From positions 105,460 to 169,459 of the forward strand of contig JACAER010000050.1 of assembly GCA_013388745.1 (NCBI GenBank): a DNA stretch of 64,000 nt. Direction: 5' to 3'. The notes under the pieces were generated by a model that had not been told where the DNA came from, did no database searches, and worked only from the letters and a program-made list of their open reading frames with translations. Source of the stretch: Chloroflexota bacterium (lineage in GTDB: Bacteria; Chloroflexota; Anaerolineae; Aggregatilineales; Phototrophicaceae). Shown here in pieces: positions 43,939 to 51,321 of this stretch. The position numbers and the translations under genes were made by a program. Position 1 is the first letter of the stretch. Every line of letters begins with the position of its first letter.

Positions 43939-45231
43939 TTACTCCTGAATGAAACCCTGCGCGGTGGCTTCTTCGATGTAGAGCTGCGCCGCCGCCGCCA
44001 GCGCTTCTTCCGCCGTCATATCGCCCGTCACTACCATCGGCAGGAATTGGCCGAGCGCATTATTCAGAATCGCCTGCGCCGGGTTCGATGTCGCTGGCCC
44101 GCCTTCGGCAATCGTCAGCAGCGAGGCCGCCGAGTAACGCGGCGCGAACTCGCCGGCGGCGTTGCGCGGCACCAGGCCGAATTCTGTCGCGCGAATCTGC
44201 GAATCCAGGTCGGCGGTTTCCATAATAATGCGGAACAACAGGTCATGATCCTCATCGGTCGTCGCCGGAATCGCCAGGAAATCGGCCCACGCGATACCGC
44301 CGCGCAGCGTCTGTTCTTCCGTCGGATACAGCGCCGGCGCGAATTCGATCAAGCCCACCACGTCCGACAGTTCAGGATTGTCCATCATCGCCGCGCGGCT
44401 GGCCCACATATGCCCCATGGCGATGCTGCCGTTGGCGATACCCGCCTGCAAATCGTCCGTCGAGAGCAGCAGCCCTTCGTCGCCCATGCAGGCCGTCACC
44501 ACATCCAGCATCAGTTGGGTCGCCGCCAGCCCGGCCTCATTGTTGAACGTCGGGTTGTTATCCGCGTCCAGCAGTTCGCCGCCAAATGCGTTGTAAATGT
44601 TGACCCATTCGATCTGCCACGCCCAACCCGCCGACAGCACCATGCCGAACGCAAAATCGATGCCCAGCGCGTCTTCGTCAATCGCTTCGCAGGCCGTGAT
44701 CAGTTCCGTGTAGGTCTGCGGCGGTTCTACGCCCGCTGCCGCCAGGATTTCGGTGTTGTAGTAGAAAATCTGTGTGTTGACTACGATCGGAATGCCGTAG
44801 ATATTGCCATCCTGCGAGGCAGCGGCATACATGGCATCGTCTATATCGCCCAGATCATACTGCTCGCTGTACTGTTCGATCAGATCATTGAGCGGCAGCA
44901 GCCAGCCCAGCGCAGCCAGTTCACCGATGAAGGCATTGCTGCCGTGAATGATGTCGTAGGGCGAAACGCCTTCGCTCGATGCGGCCAGACGCATTTCATT
45001 CTGCGCGTCTGCGCTCGCCAGCAGTTGTACGTTCACATCCAGATTCTCCACTTCGCCGCAGCTTTCCAGTTCGGCCGCATAGAAGTCGATAATCGGGAAT
45101 GTCCAGCCAATGAAATTCACCTCAGTGGCTTCGGCAGGCGCGGCCACATTGCAGTTCGCCGCTTCCTGGGCAAAGGTCGGGACTCCGATAATCAGTCCCA
45201 ACAGCGCCAAAACAAGTACTAACTTCTTCAT
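43939..45231 (-). CDS. Extracellular solute-binding protein, CUT1 type
   Basis: A 430-residue secreted binding protein (family 1). Signal peptide MKKLVLVLALLGLIIGVPTFA with no lipobox Cys at the cleavage site. This is unusual for a cell expected to tether such proteins, although other anchoring is possible. The mature part has the ASADAQNEMR..., YDIIHGSNAFIGELAALGWLLPL and YGIPIVVNTQIFYYN segments of sugar-binding proteins. It delivers the substrate to the two permeases downstream. Ligand class (sugar or sugar-like) is inferred from the family. Confidence 0.88.
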   Translation of the reverse strand: MKKLVLVLALLGLIIGVPTFAQEAANCNVAAPAEATEVNFIGWTFPIIDFYAAELESCGEVENLDVNVQLLASADAQNEMRLAASSEGVSPYDIIHGSNAFIGELAALGWLLPLNDLIEQYSEQYDLGDIDDAMYAAASQDGNIYGIPIVVNTQIFYYNTEILAAAGVEPPQTYTELITACEAIDEDALGIDFAFGMVLSAGWAWQIEWVNIYNAFGGELLDADNNPTFNNEAGLAATQLMLDVVTACMGDEGLLLSTDDLQAGIANGSIAMGHMWASRAAMMDNPELSDVVGLIEFAPALYPTEEQTLRGGIAWADFLAIPATTDEDHDLLFRIIMETADLDSQIRATEFGLVPRNAAGEFAPRYSAASLLTIAEGGPATSNPAQAILNNALGQFLPMVVTGDMTAEEALAAAAQLYIEEATAQGFIQE

Positions 45232-45323
45232 GCGTTTACCTTTCTAATATGCAAACTGTCCCTATCTTTGCAAGGCGCGTTCGCGAGGAACGATTGCCAC
45301 CATTTAGGATGCGGGATGAGGTC

Positions 45324-46415
45324 TCATGCCGGGCTATGGATTTGCTTTAGCAGCGCAAATTCATCGAACAGAGTCCATTCTTTCTGGATTCTGTCGTCCT
45401 TGATGAGATGATGGCTCACCCCAAGAATATGGATGCGTTTGCCGCTGGGTTCGCCGTACAGGCCGTAACCCGTGTGCGTGCCCCGCATACGCCAGCGCGT
45501 CGCTGTGCGGTAACCGCTTTCCGCGTTTCCTACCACACAAAAATGTTCGACCGTCAGCGCTAAGTCCGGGAACGGCGCCAGCAGCGACAGCACATAGGCC
45601 TGATAGTCATCGTGCCCGCTCAACCGCCGCAGCGACGCCGACTCCAAGGTGATCGTCGCGGCGAAATAGTCGCGCACCTTATTTAATAAGCGCCAGTTCC
45701 ACACTTCATGGATCGCGCGGCGTATGAAGTTTTCGGGGTCAAATTGTGCTGTCGCGGCGATCACAGGCGGGGGAAGCTGCCCGATTCCTCTGCTGACATC
45801 CCCGGCGATCTGCGCAGCGCTGCCCTTCGCCGCCTCTTTGCGCGCTATCTCTTTGGCCGTCACCACCGGGTCCAGTCCCAACTGCCGGATAAGTGTCAGT
45901 TCATCGCGCACCAGCCATTCTTCGATTACCATGTTGCGCAGACACAGGCAGTCGGCGATCGCGCGATAATGGATTTTGCGCCCGGTCGGCGGCCCGTACA
46001 GCGACCAACCGCGATTCGTGCCTGTATGCGTCAGGCGGTGCGAGGAATAGAAGCCCGCGACATCATCCCCACCCCAGATCACTTCGTCGCCATACAAACG
46101 CCGGTCAGGATACGCTGCCAGCGTGGCGATCGTACCTGCCATCACCGCTTCCCGACCGTAGATCGTGCCGTCGGAGGTGTGAATCTGTACGGTGTTGGCA
46201 TAGTAGTCGTAGAGCTTGCCGATCGCCTTTTCTTCCCAGATTTCGTGGGTGATGCGAATAATATAATCCACGAAATCGGTAAACTTCGGGTCGAAGCCGC
46301 TCAGCGACTGCCGGCGCGGCCCGTGGGCGTCGGTCATGAACTGAATGTCCACTTTGTCCTGTAAAGTGGGTTTGTCCTGTTCGCCAGACTCTGACGCCCC
46401 GGATTGCTTGCTCAT
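45324..46415 (-). CDS. Double SnoaL/NTF2-like protein, first gene of importer unit
   Basis: A 363-residue protein with two NTF2-like domains (about residues 45-190 and 225-360). The domains show SLYGPPTGRKIHYRAIADC and GLYGEPSGKRIHILGVSHH, an internal repeat within the protein. ATG 46415 follows CACAAAGG; a TTG at 46433 is possible. It is more distant from the GPAGIGT paralogues. The gene lies directly behind a promoter-operator, before the binding protein (93-nt gap). Confidence 0.75.
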   Translation of the reverse strand: MSKQSGASESGEQDKPTLQDKVDIQFMTDAHGPRRQSLSGFDPKFTDFVDYIIRITHEIWEEKAIGKLYDYYANTVQIHTSDGTIYGREAVMAGTIATLAAYPDRRLYGDEVIWGGDDVAGFYSSHRLTHTGTNRGWSLYGPPTGRKIHYRAIADCLCLRNMVIEEWLVRDELTLIRQLGLDPVVTAKEIARKEAAKGSAAQIAGDVSRGIGQLPPPVIAATAQFDPENFIRRAIHEVWNWRLLNKVRDYFAATITLESASLRRLSGHDDYQAYVLSLLAPFPDLALTVEHFCVVGNAESGYRTATRWRMRGTHTGYGLYGEPSGKRIHILGVSHHLIKDDRIQKEWTLFDEFALLKQIHSPA

Positions 46416-46475
46416 AAAAACCTTTGTGCCCAAAAAACTCTATACGAGTGAATTAAATTCTTTTGTAATGCAACC

Positions 46476-46504
46476 ATCATAGCATAGTTTGAATACGTAT
46501 GCAA
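46476..46504 (-). promoter_or_regulatory. Promoter of the SnoaL/ABC unit
   Basis: On the minus strand TTGCAT (-35, 46504-46499), 17-bp spacer and TATGAT (-10, 46481-46476). The operator half-variant O3 overlaps the -35 box and the spacer, so bound repressor would block polymerase. Confidence 0.65.
46490..46503. promoter_or_regulatory. Operator O3, one-mismatch palindrome
   Basis: TGAATACGTATGCA: 13 of 14 bases match the O1/O2 palindrome. It sits inside the core promoter of the SnoaL/ABC unit. Confidence 0.75.
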
Positions 46505-46728
46505 ATAATGCTAAGAATTCTGGCCATCACCACACATCTGACCTCATTACACACAACAAATCTGCCGAAATCGAAAAACGATGTCAGAAAGAAGCAAAAT
46601 CCGCATACGTATTCAATCAGACGTTTAACGATCGCAGGCGTTATGGTGCCGAGCGATAGGGTGTCCGGCGGGAAGCGCCGGCGCGTCTATGCGGCACAAT
46701 CGCCGCTCTTCACCGCGCGCTGGGGCAG
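46505..46728. other. Intergenic region between epimerase end and operator O3
   Basis: About 220 bp without a convincing gene. It holds operator O4 (46602-46615) and an AT-rich stretch around it. No other feature is recognisable. Confidence 0.6.
46602..46615. promoter_or_regulatory. Operator O4, upstream auxiliary copy
   Basis: CGCATACGTATTCA: 12 of 14 bases match the palindrome. It is the mirror form of O3 (right half exact). Its centre is 112 bp from that of O3, which suits a DNA loop with a tetrameric LacI-type repressor. Confidence 0.65.
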
Positions 46729-47724
46729 CTAACTTTGCGCGAAATCGCGTTCGGAACGGCGGCGGCGGTAGCCAGCGGGTTGCAGTGGTGGGTTGGTGGT
46801 GTAATGGTCTACGATCTTGCGCAGATAATCGGCCAGCGGCGTATAACGCACGCCCAGCTCATCTTTGCTGCGGTGGTTGTCCAGTTCGCTCATCCAGCGC
46901 TCGCTGAATGGCGAGCAGTCTGGCAAAAAGCCGTTGGCTTCCAGCAAACTGCGCTTCACCCATACCAGGCGTGGCTCGATGCCCATCATCCCGCCCAGAA
47001 GTTCGAGAAAGCCTTGCAGCGTCGTAGTTTCGTCCTGCGAAATATTATAGCTGCGGCCTTTGCCTTTGCCCGTTTCGATCACCTGCCGGATCGCCTTCAC
47101 TACATCCCCTGCATAAACATGCCGCAGCGGATAATCCGGCGTCTCCGGCACCAGAATCGGCCCGCCGTCGCGCAGCCGCAGCATGTAGCCGTACAGGCGC
47201 TTAAAATGGTCGCGCTCACTGTTGACCATCGGAATGCGTATGGCCGTATAAGGGAAATTGCGCGTCGCGCCGGCCTGCGCCAGCACATCTTCTACCTGCC
47301 GTTTATCCATACCATACAGCCATTCTTCATAACTGTAGGTGTTCAACTTGGGCGCGGGAATCAGCCGTCCCTCATAATCATCCTCATAAAAGGGCCGCTC
47401 CAGCCCCTCACGCACCAGATACACCTGCCCGGTGCTCAGGAAGATGTAGTGCCCGATCCGATCTTCCAGCAGGTCAATGATCGCTTCGGCTTCTGCCCCG
47501 CGATACAGCACATTGTCTACCGCCGCGTCGAAGCGCCGCCCGCTCAGCACTTTTTCGAGCTGCGCGCGGTCGGTGCGGTCTGCCCGCAGCCGCTCGACCT
47601 CCGCCGGCAGTTCGTCGCGGTCAATGCCACGATTCACCACCGTTACCCGATGTCCTGCTTTGACTAAATCGTGTACGAGGAAATGACCGATGTTGCGTGT
47701 ACCACCAATTACCAGCACATCCAT
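46729..47724 (-). CDS. NAD-dependent epimerase/dehydratase (extended SDR)
   Basis: A 331-residue extended SDR. ATG 47724 has AAGGA upstream; an in-frame start at 47766 is less likely. The Rossmann motif is VLVIGGTRNIGHFLV, and the substrate region has LSTGQVYLV. The active-site Tyr/Lys pattern is atypical (YSYEEWLYGMDKRQ...). Similar proteins include isoflavone-reductase-like and CSP41-like ribonucleoprotein family SDRs. It reads leftward and ends 226 bp before operator O3, so it is upstream of the regulated unit and may be unrelated. Confidence 0.75.
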   Translation of the reverse strand: MDVLVIGGTRNIGHFLVHDLVKAGHRVTVVNRGIDRDELPAEVERLRADRTDRAQLEKVLSGRRFDAAVDNVLYRGAEAEAIIDLLEDRIGHYIFLSTGQVYLVREGLERPFYEDDYEGRLIPAPKLNTYSYEEWLYGMDKRQVEDVLAQAGATRNFPYTAIRIPMVNSERDHFKRLYGYMLRLRDGGPILVPETPDYPLRHVYAGDVVKAIRQVIETGKGKGRSYNISQDETTTLQGFLELLGGMMGIEPRLVWVKRSLLEANGFLPDCSPFSERWMSELDNHRSKDELGVRYTPLADYLRKIVDHYTTNPPLQPAGYRRRRSERDFAQS

Positions 47725-47984
47725 TGGGGAAATCCTTAAAAATCTCTTTTTGGGCAATCCCAACAAAAATCTTCGATGAACAGCAGCATTGTGCCCAGTA
47801 TACAGTCCAAAATCCGCTTTTCGGTAGGGGAGAATCGAGTGATGCAGTAAAATGAAGATGGGCGCCGGGCGTTTTTGGTTCTTTATGGATAATAATCGAC
47901 CTCATTCTGAATTTTTATTATGAGTTTTCCCGAAAACGGCTGACGACCGTCTGTCCAACTTGCACTATAAACTGTGGAGAAGCG

Positions 47985-48197
47985 ATGTCACAGCAAACCG
48001 CATACCATCAGACCAAAATATTGATCCAGAAACGGATGCAAAGCGAAAACACCGCCGAGCAGATGTCAGCGCTGCTGCACGCTGCTTTCCGACGTGCCCT
48101 GATTGCCGAAGAAATCGTCATCTCGCGCGCGGAACAAAACCGGATGCTGCGCGAAATTCTCGATGACATCGTGACCGAAATGTTGAAAAAATTCTAA
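47985..48197 (+). CDS. Small helical protein resembling a CpaF N-terminal segment
   Basis: A 70-residue, wholly helical, soluble protein starting MSQQTAYHQTKILIQKRMQS. The part IAEEIVISRAEQNRMLREIL resembles the N-terminal helical domain found in front of CpaF/TadA secretion ATPases, but no ATPase follows. It ends 18 nt before the NnrS-like membrane gene and probably shares its transcript. The resemblance is a by-eye impression. Confidence 0.55.
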   Translation: MSQQTAYHQTKILIQKRMQSENTAEQMSALLHAAFRRALIAEEIVISRAEQNRMLREILDDIVTEMLKKF

Positions 48198-48215
48198 AGT
48201 CAGGAGCATAACTTC

Positions 48216-49346
48216 ATGCGTCAGCCAGACAGATTCTCCTCATTCCGCCTGCCCTTGTTCGGATTGGTGATTGGTATGCTGCTGGCCGGCGGTTGGGCTG
48301 CATTGCAGCGCGCTGGTTGGGCGCTGCCGATGGTTAGCATTCCGCTGGTAGGAATGCACGGCCCACTCATGATGGGCGGCTTGTTTGGGACACTGATCGC
48401 GCTGGAACGGGCTACCGCTGTAGGTGTGTTCATCCACGCCCGCTGGCCCTATGCTGCGCCGGTTTTGAGTGCGCTCGGCGGGCTGCTGTTGATTGTTATC
48501 GGTCCGCATCCTGTTGCCAAAGTCTGCCTGCTGGCGGGCGGTTTCTCTCTGACTTTCGTTTATGCTTACACCGCCACCACCCGCCGTTTCTGGTCACTGC
48601 ATACGGCGATTCTGTGCGCCGGAGCGGCATTCTGGGCGTTCGGCAGTTTCCTCTGGCTGTTGGGCCAGCCGCTCTATGTCGTCGTCCATAGTTGGATTGC
48701 CTTCCTCATCCTGACGATTGTCGGTGAACGCCTCGAACTGACGCGCGTCAGACGACTGGCCGCCAGCGTCGAACGTCTGCTTGTGCTCTGCGTTGGCCTG
48801 TACGCCACTGGTGCGCTGCTGACCGCTGTTTCGCTTGACGCGGCTGTCCGTTTGGCCGGACTCGGAGAAGTGTGTATAGCGTTGTGGCTGCTGCGTTTTG
48901 ACATTGCTGGGCAAAGCGTCCGTCAGTCTGGATTAACACGTTACATCGCTCTATGCCTGATCGCCGGTTATCTCTGGTTGGCGGTCGCGGGCGGCTTCGG
49001 TTTGCTGTTTGGCGCGGTCTACGCTGGTTTTCAGTACGATGCGCTGATTCACGCCGTTCTGGTTGGTTTTGTTTTTTCAATGGTCTTTGGACACGCGCCG
49101 CTGATTATTCCGGCCCTGACCGGTCGTCAGGTGGCATATCATCCTATCTTTTACAGTGCCCTGCTGCTGCTGCATTTAACGCTGCTGCTGCGGCTGTATA
49201 GCGATCTGACTCTGGATTTTAAGCTGCGCAAATGGGCGGGCTTGCTGAATGCTGTCGCCGTGCTGATGTTCATGTTTTTGCTGCTCTACAGCCTCGTTAT
49301 TCGCAGGCCGTCACACCTCACGACGAACCTCACGACGACAAGTTAG
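48216..49346 (+). CDS. Polytopic membrane protein, NnrS-like
   Basis: A 376-residue integral membrane protein with about 11-12 hydrophobic helices. Conserved-looking His sites within helices: MHGPLMMGGLFGTLIALERA (His48), VVHSWIAFL and IHAVLVGFVFSMVFGHAPL. This pattern of intramembrane His and Gly is like NnrS-type haem/copper membrane proteins of nitric-oxide-stress regulons. No nitrogen-oxide genes are nearby, so the assignment is weak. It is followed by a strong hairpin. Confidence 0.5.
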   Translation: MRQPDRFSSFRLPLFGLVIGMLLAGGWAALQRAGWALPMVSIPLVGMHGPLMMGGLFGTLIALERATAVGVFIHARWPYAAPVLSALGGLLLIVIGPHPVAKVCLLAGGFSLTFVYAYTATTRRFWSLHTAILCAGAAFWAFGSFLWLLGQPLYVVVHSWIAFLILTIVGERLELTRVRRLAASVERLLVLCVGLYATGALLTAVSLDAAVRLAGLGEVCIALWLLRFDIAGQSVRQSGLTRYIALCLIAGYLWLAVAGGFGLLFGAVYAGFQYDALIHAVLVGFVFSMVFGHAPLIIPALTGRQVAYHPIFYSALLLLHLTLLLRLYSDLTLDFKLRKWAGLLNAVAVLMFMFLLLYSLVIRRPSHLTTNLTTTS

Positions 49347-49360
49347 TCTGGCAATTTTTT

Positions 49361-49399
49361 CGATTACTAACTGATAACGCTCTTTATCACGAGTAATCG
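49361..49399. repeat. Two-tier imperfect palindrome
   Basis: Outer arms CGATTACT/AGTAATCG (49361-49368 with 49392-49399) and inner arms TGATAA/TTATCA (49372-49377 with 49384-49389), loop CGCTCT. It starts 15 nt after the NnrS-like stop. There is no T-run after it (a T-run lies before it), so it is either an mRNA-end hairpin or a protein-binding site. Confidence 0.5.
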
Positions 49400-49536
49400 A
49401 TGCACGCCTTAAAAGCAACCCGCGCTCATGCCGTGCAAGTGACGCTGCGGAGGGGAATGCAGTCAAAAATGGGCTCTGTGTAATGTGAGTTTTTAAATCG
49501 ATTGTGGCGAAAACGCCGCGCGCTTTTCGTCGCCAG

Positions 49537-49568
49537 ACGCGCCTACAATACGCTACAATTTGGCGCGT
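49537..49568 (+). promoter_or_regulatory. Ferritin promoter region with inverted repeat
   Basis: Inverted arms ACGCGCC (49537-49543) and GGCGCGT (49562-49568) flank two TACAAT hexamers (49544-49549 and 49554-49559). The hexamers are candidate -10 boxes, 38-53 nt before the ferritin ATG. The layout would let a regulator or a leader hairpin control initiation. Confidence 0.4.
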
Positions 49569-49596
49569 CAGTTGTTCAATTCACAAAGGGACGTTC

Positions 49597-50124
49597 ATGA
49601 ACGACAAAGTGCAGGCTGCGCTCAACACGCAGATCAACATGGAACTCGGCGCGTTTTATACTTATCTCTCGATGGCCGCGTATTTCGAGGCGGACGGGCT
49701 GAAAGGCTTCAGCGCATGGATGCGCCATCACGCCGAAGAAGAAATGATGCACGCCATGAAGCTCTACGACTTTATTCACGCGCGGCGCGGGCGCGTGACG
49801 CTCAAAGCGCTCGGCGACCCCAAAACTGTGTGGGAAAACCCGGTGGCGGCCTTTGAGGACGCGCTGAAACACGAGCAGAAGGTGACGGCGGCCATCAACG
49901 CGCTGGTGGACCTGGCGCGCGAAGAACGCGATCACGCCACCCACAGCTTTTTACAGTGGTTCGTCGATGAACAGGTCGAAGAAGAAGAAATCGTAGACGA
50001 CGCCATTCAAAAGCTGCGACGCATCGGCGACTTCGGGCCGGGGCTGTATCTGCTTGATCGTGAGATGGCGGCCAGCGCGGCCAGCAGCGAAGGCCAGGCA
50101 GAAAGCGAAGCCGGCGAAGGGTAA
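49597..50124 (+). CDS. ftnA: Ferritin (FtnA type)
   Basis: A 175-residue iron-storage ferritin, cytoplasmic 24-mer former. ATG 49597 has AAAGGG upstream; a longer in-frame start at 49504 has none. Ferroxidase-centre residues: Glu16 (NMELGAFYTYL), Glu49 and His52 (EEEMMHAMK), Glu in the KHEQKVT helix and Gln in DEQVEEEE. It ends with an acidic extension of about 15 residues (SSEGQAESEAGEG) not found in E. coli FtnA. It is a single gene with a terminator-like hairpin after it. Confidence 0.93.
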   Translation: MNDKVQAALNTQINMELGAFYTYLSMAAYFEADGLKGFSAWMRHHAEEEMMHAMKLYDFIHARRGRVTLKALGDPKTVWENPVAAFEDALKHEQKVTAAINALVDLAREERDHATHSFLQWFVDEQVEEEEIVDDAIQKLRRIGDFGPGLYLLDREMAASAASSEGQAESEAGEG

Positions 50125-50136
50125 ACCTACCGTATC

Positions 50137-50161
50137 AGGGCGAGCTACGGCTTGCCCTTTT
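50137..50161 (+). terminator. Terminator after ferritin gene
   Basis: An 8-bp stem (50137-50144 with 50151-50158; one G-T pair) with loop CTACGG, running into TTTT. It lies between the ferritin gene and the convergent PD40 gene. Confidence 0.6.
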
Positions 50162-50165
50162 CCGC

Positions 50166-51305
50166 TCACGGCAGCCACACAACATTCGCGATCGTGCTGC
50201 GCGCCAGCCGTGTGCAGCGTGTCTGCCAGCCCGCCGGCCGCAAAAAACACAAGTCGCCGTCCACCGTGCCGTAAGCCATCGTCTCGCCGTCGGGCGACCA
50301 GACGGCGTTGTACAGATCCACGATACGCTGCGCCACCTGTCCATTTTCGACCTGCCAGAACTCGGCGAATGTGACCAGCGTATTCGCCACAATCTGTCCC
50401 GACAGCAGCAGCAAAGAGCGGCTATCGGGCGACCACATCACGCCATAATGCATGTCGTAGGGCGAAGGCCAGGCCTGCCGTTCGCCATCCAGTGTCACAA
50501 TCTCGATCTGATACCCGCGTTCAAACGTCTGGGTTACGGCGGCCAGGCGCGTGCTGTCCGGCGACCACTGCCACAGCGGCACATCGATAGTGTCCGGCGT
50601 CAGCATTTGCACTGTATTGTTCGTCAGCTCCACTACCGCCAGATTTGTGGTGCGTTCCTCGCCCAGTGTGCGGAAAGCCACAAAACGGCCATCGGGCGAC
50701 CACGCCGGGTTAAACGCCACCCACTGCCCGTTGGTCAGGCTGCGCAGCCTGCTGCCGTCGGCGTTCATCACGAAGACTTCCGAAACGCCTGTGGCGCGCC
50801 CCTCGAAGGTCAACAGCGCGCCATTCGGCGACAGCATGGGATGATAATAATTGTATTCGTCCGGCGGCGTGAGCGCCTGCGGCACAAAATCCGGCGCGCT
50901 GGCGCGGTAAATACGCTGGTAGCCGCTGCCGTTTTCCGGCGCATCGTAGATAAGCTGCGCGGCGCCTTCCGGCAGCGCGCGCGGGAAGATCAGGCCGGGC
51001 AGGGTGTGGCTTTGCCCACTTTGCCAGTCGATCATGCAGGTTTGCCGCAGCAGATCATGGCAGAACAGATAGCGGCTGTCAGGCAGCCACAGCGCCAGCC
51101 GCGCCGCCAGCAGCGGCAGCATTTGCACGTTGATCCCGTGATCCACATCGTAAGCATAGGGGATCCACGTTTCTATGCCGGATTGCAGCACATAACGCAT
51201 CTCGCCGCTGCTGGGCAGCGCCGCGCCCAGCGCCCGCGCCCCTACCAGCAGCAGCGCCCACAGCAGCACACCCGCCGCTGCGCTGCGCCACGCTATTCTG
51301 ATCAT
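50166..51305 (-). CDS. Membrane-anchored PD40 (TolB-like) propeller protein 1
   Basis: A 379-residue protein with an N-terminal signal anchor (about residues 8-28) and then repeated beta-propeller blades. The blades carry the WSPDG/WSPDS signature of PD40/TolB-like repeats (for example FNPAWSPDGRFVAF, WQWSPDSTRL, GVMWSPDSRSL, AVWSPDGETMAY). It is a paralogue of the next gene (51322-52461). Both share LPSSGEMRYV/LPSSGEIRYL after the anchor. Probably an extracytoplasmic binding or scaffold protein. Confidence 0.8.
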   Translation of the reverse strand: MIRIAWRSAAAGVLLWALLLVGARALGAALPSSGEMRYVLQSGIETWIPYAYDVDHGINVQMLPLLAARLALWLPDSRYLFCHDLLRQTCMIDWQSGQSHTLPGLIFPRALPEGAAQLIYDAPENGSGYQRIYRASAPDFVPQALTPPDEYNYYHPMLSPNGALLTFEGRATGVSEVFVMNADGSRLRSLTNGQWVAFNPAWSPDGRFVAFRTLGEERTTNLAVVELTNNTVQMLTPDTIDVPLWQWSPDSTRLAAVTQTFERGYQIEIVTLDGERQAWPSPYDMHYGVMWSPDSRSLLLLSGQIVANTLVTFAEFWQVENGQVAQRIVDLYNAVWSPDGETMAYGTVDGDLCFLRPAGWQTRCTRLARSTIANVVWLP

Positions 51306-51321
51306 ATCTGTCCTTTCAGCG

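Noticed and set aside
46451..46461. GAATTAAATTC-like palindrome as a further operator
   Set aside because: It lacks the CG centre and the ATACGTAT core of O1-O4 and is simply AT-rich.
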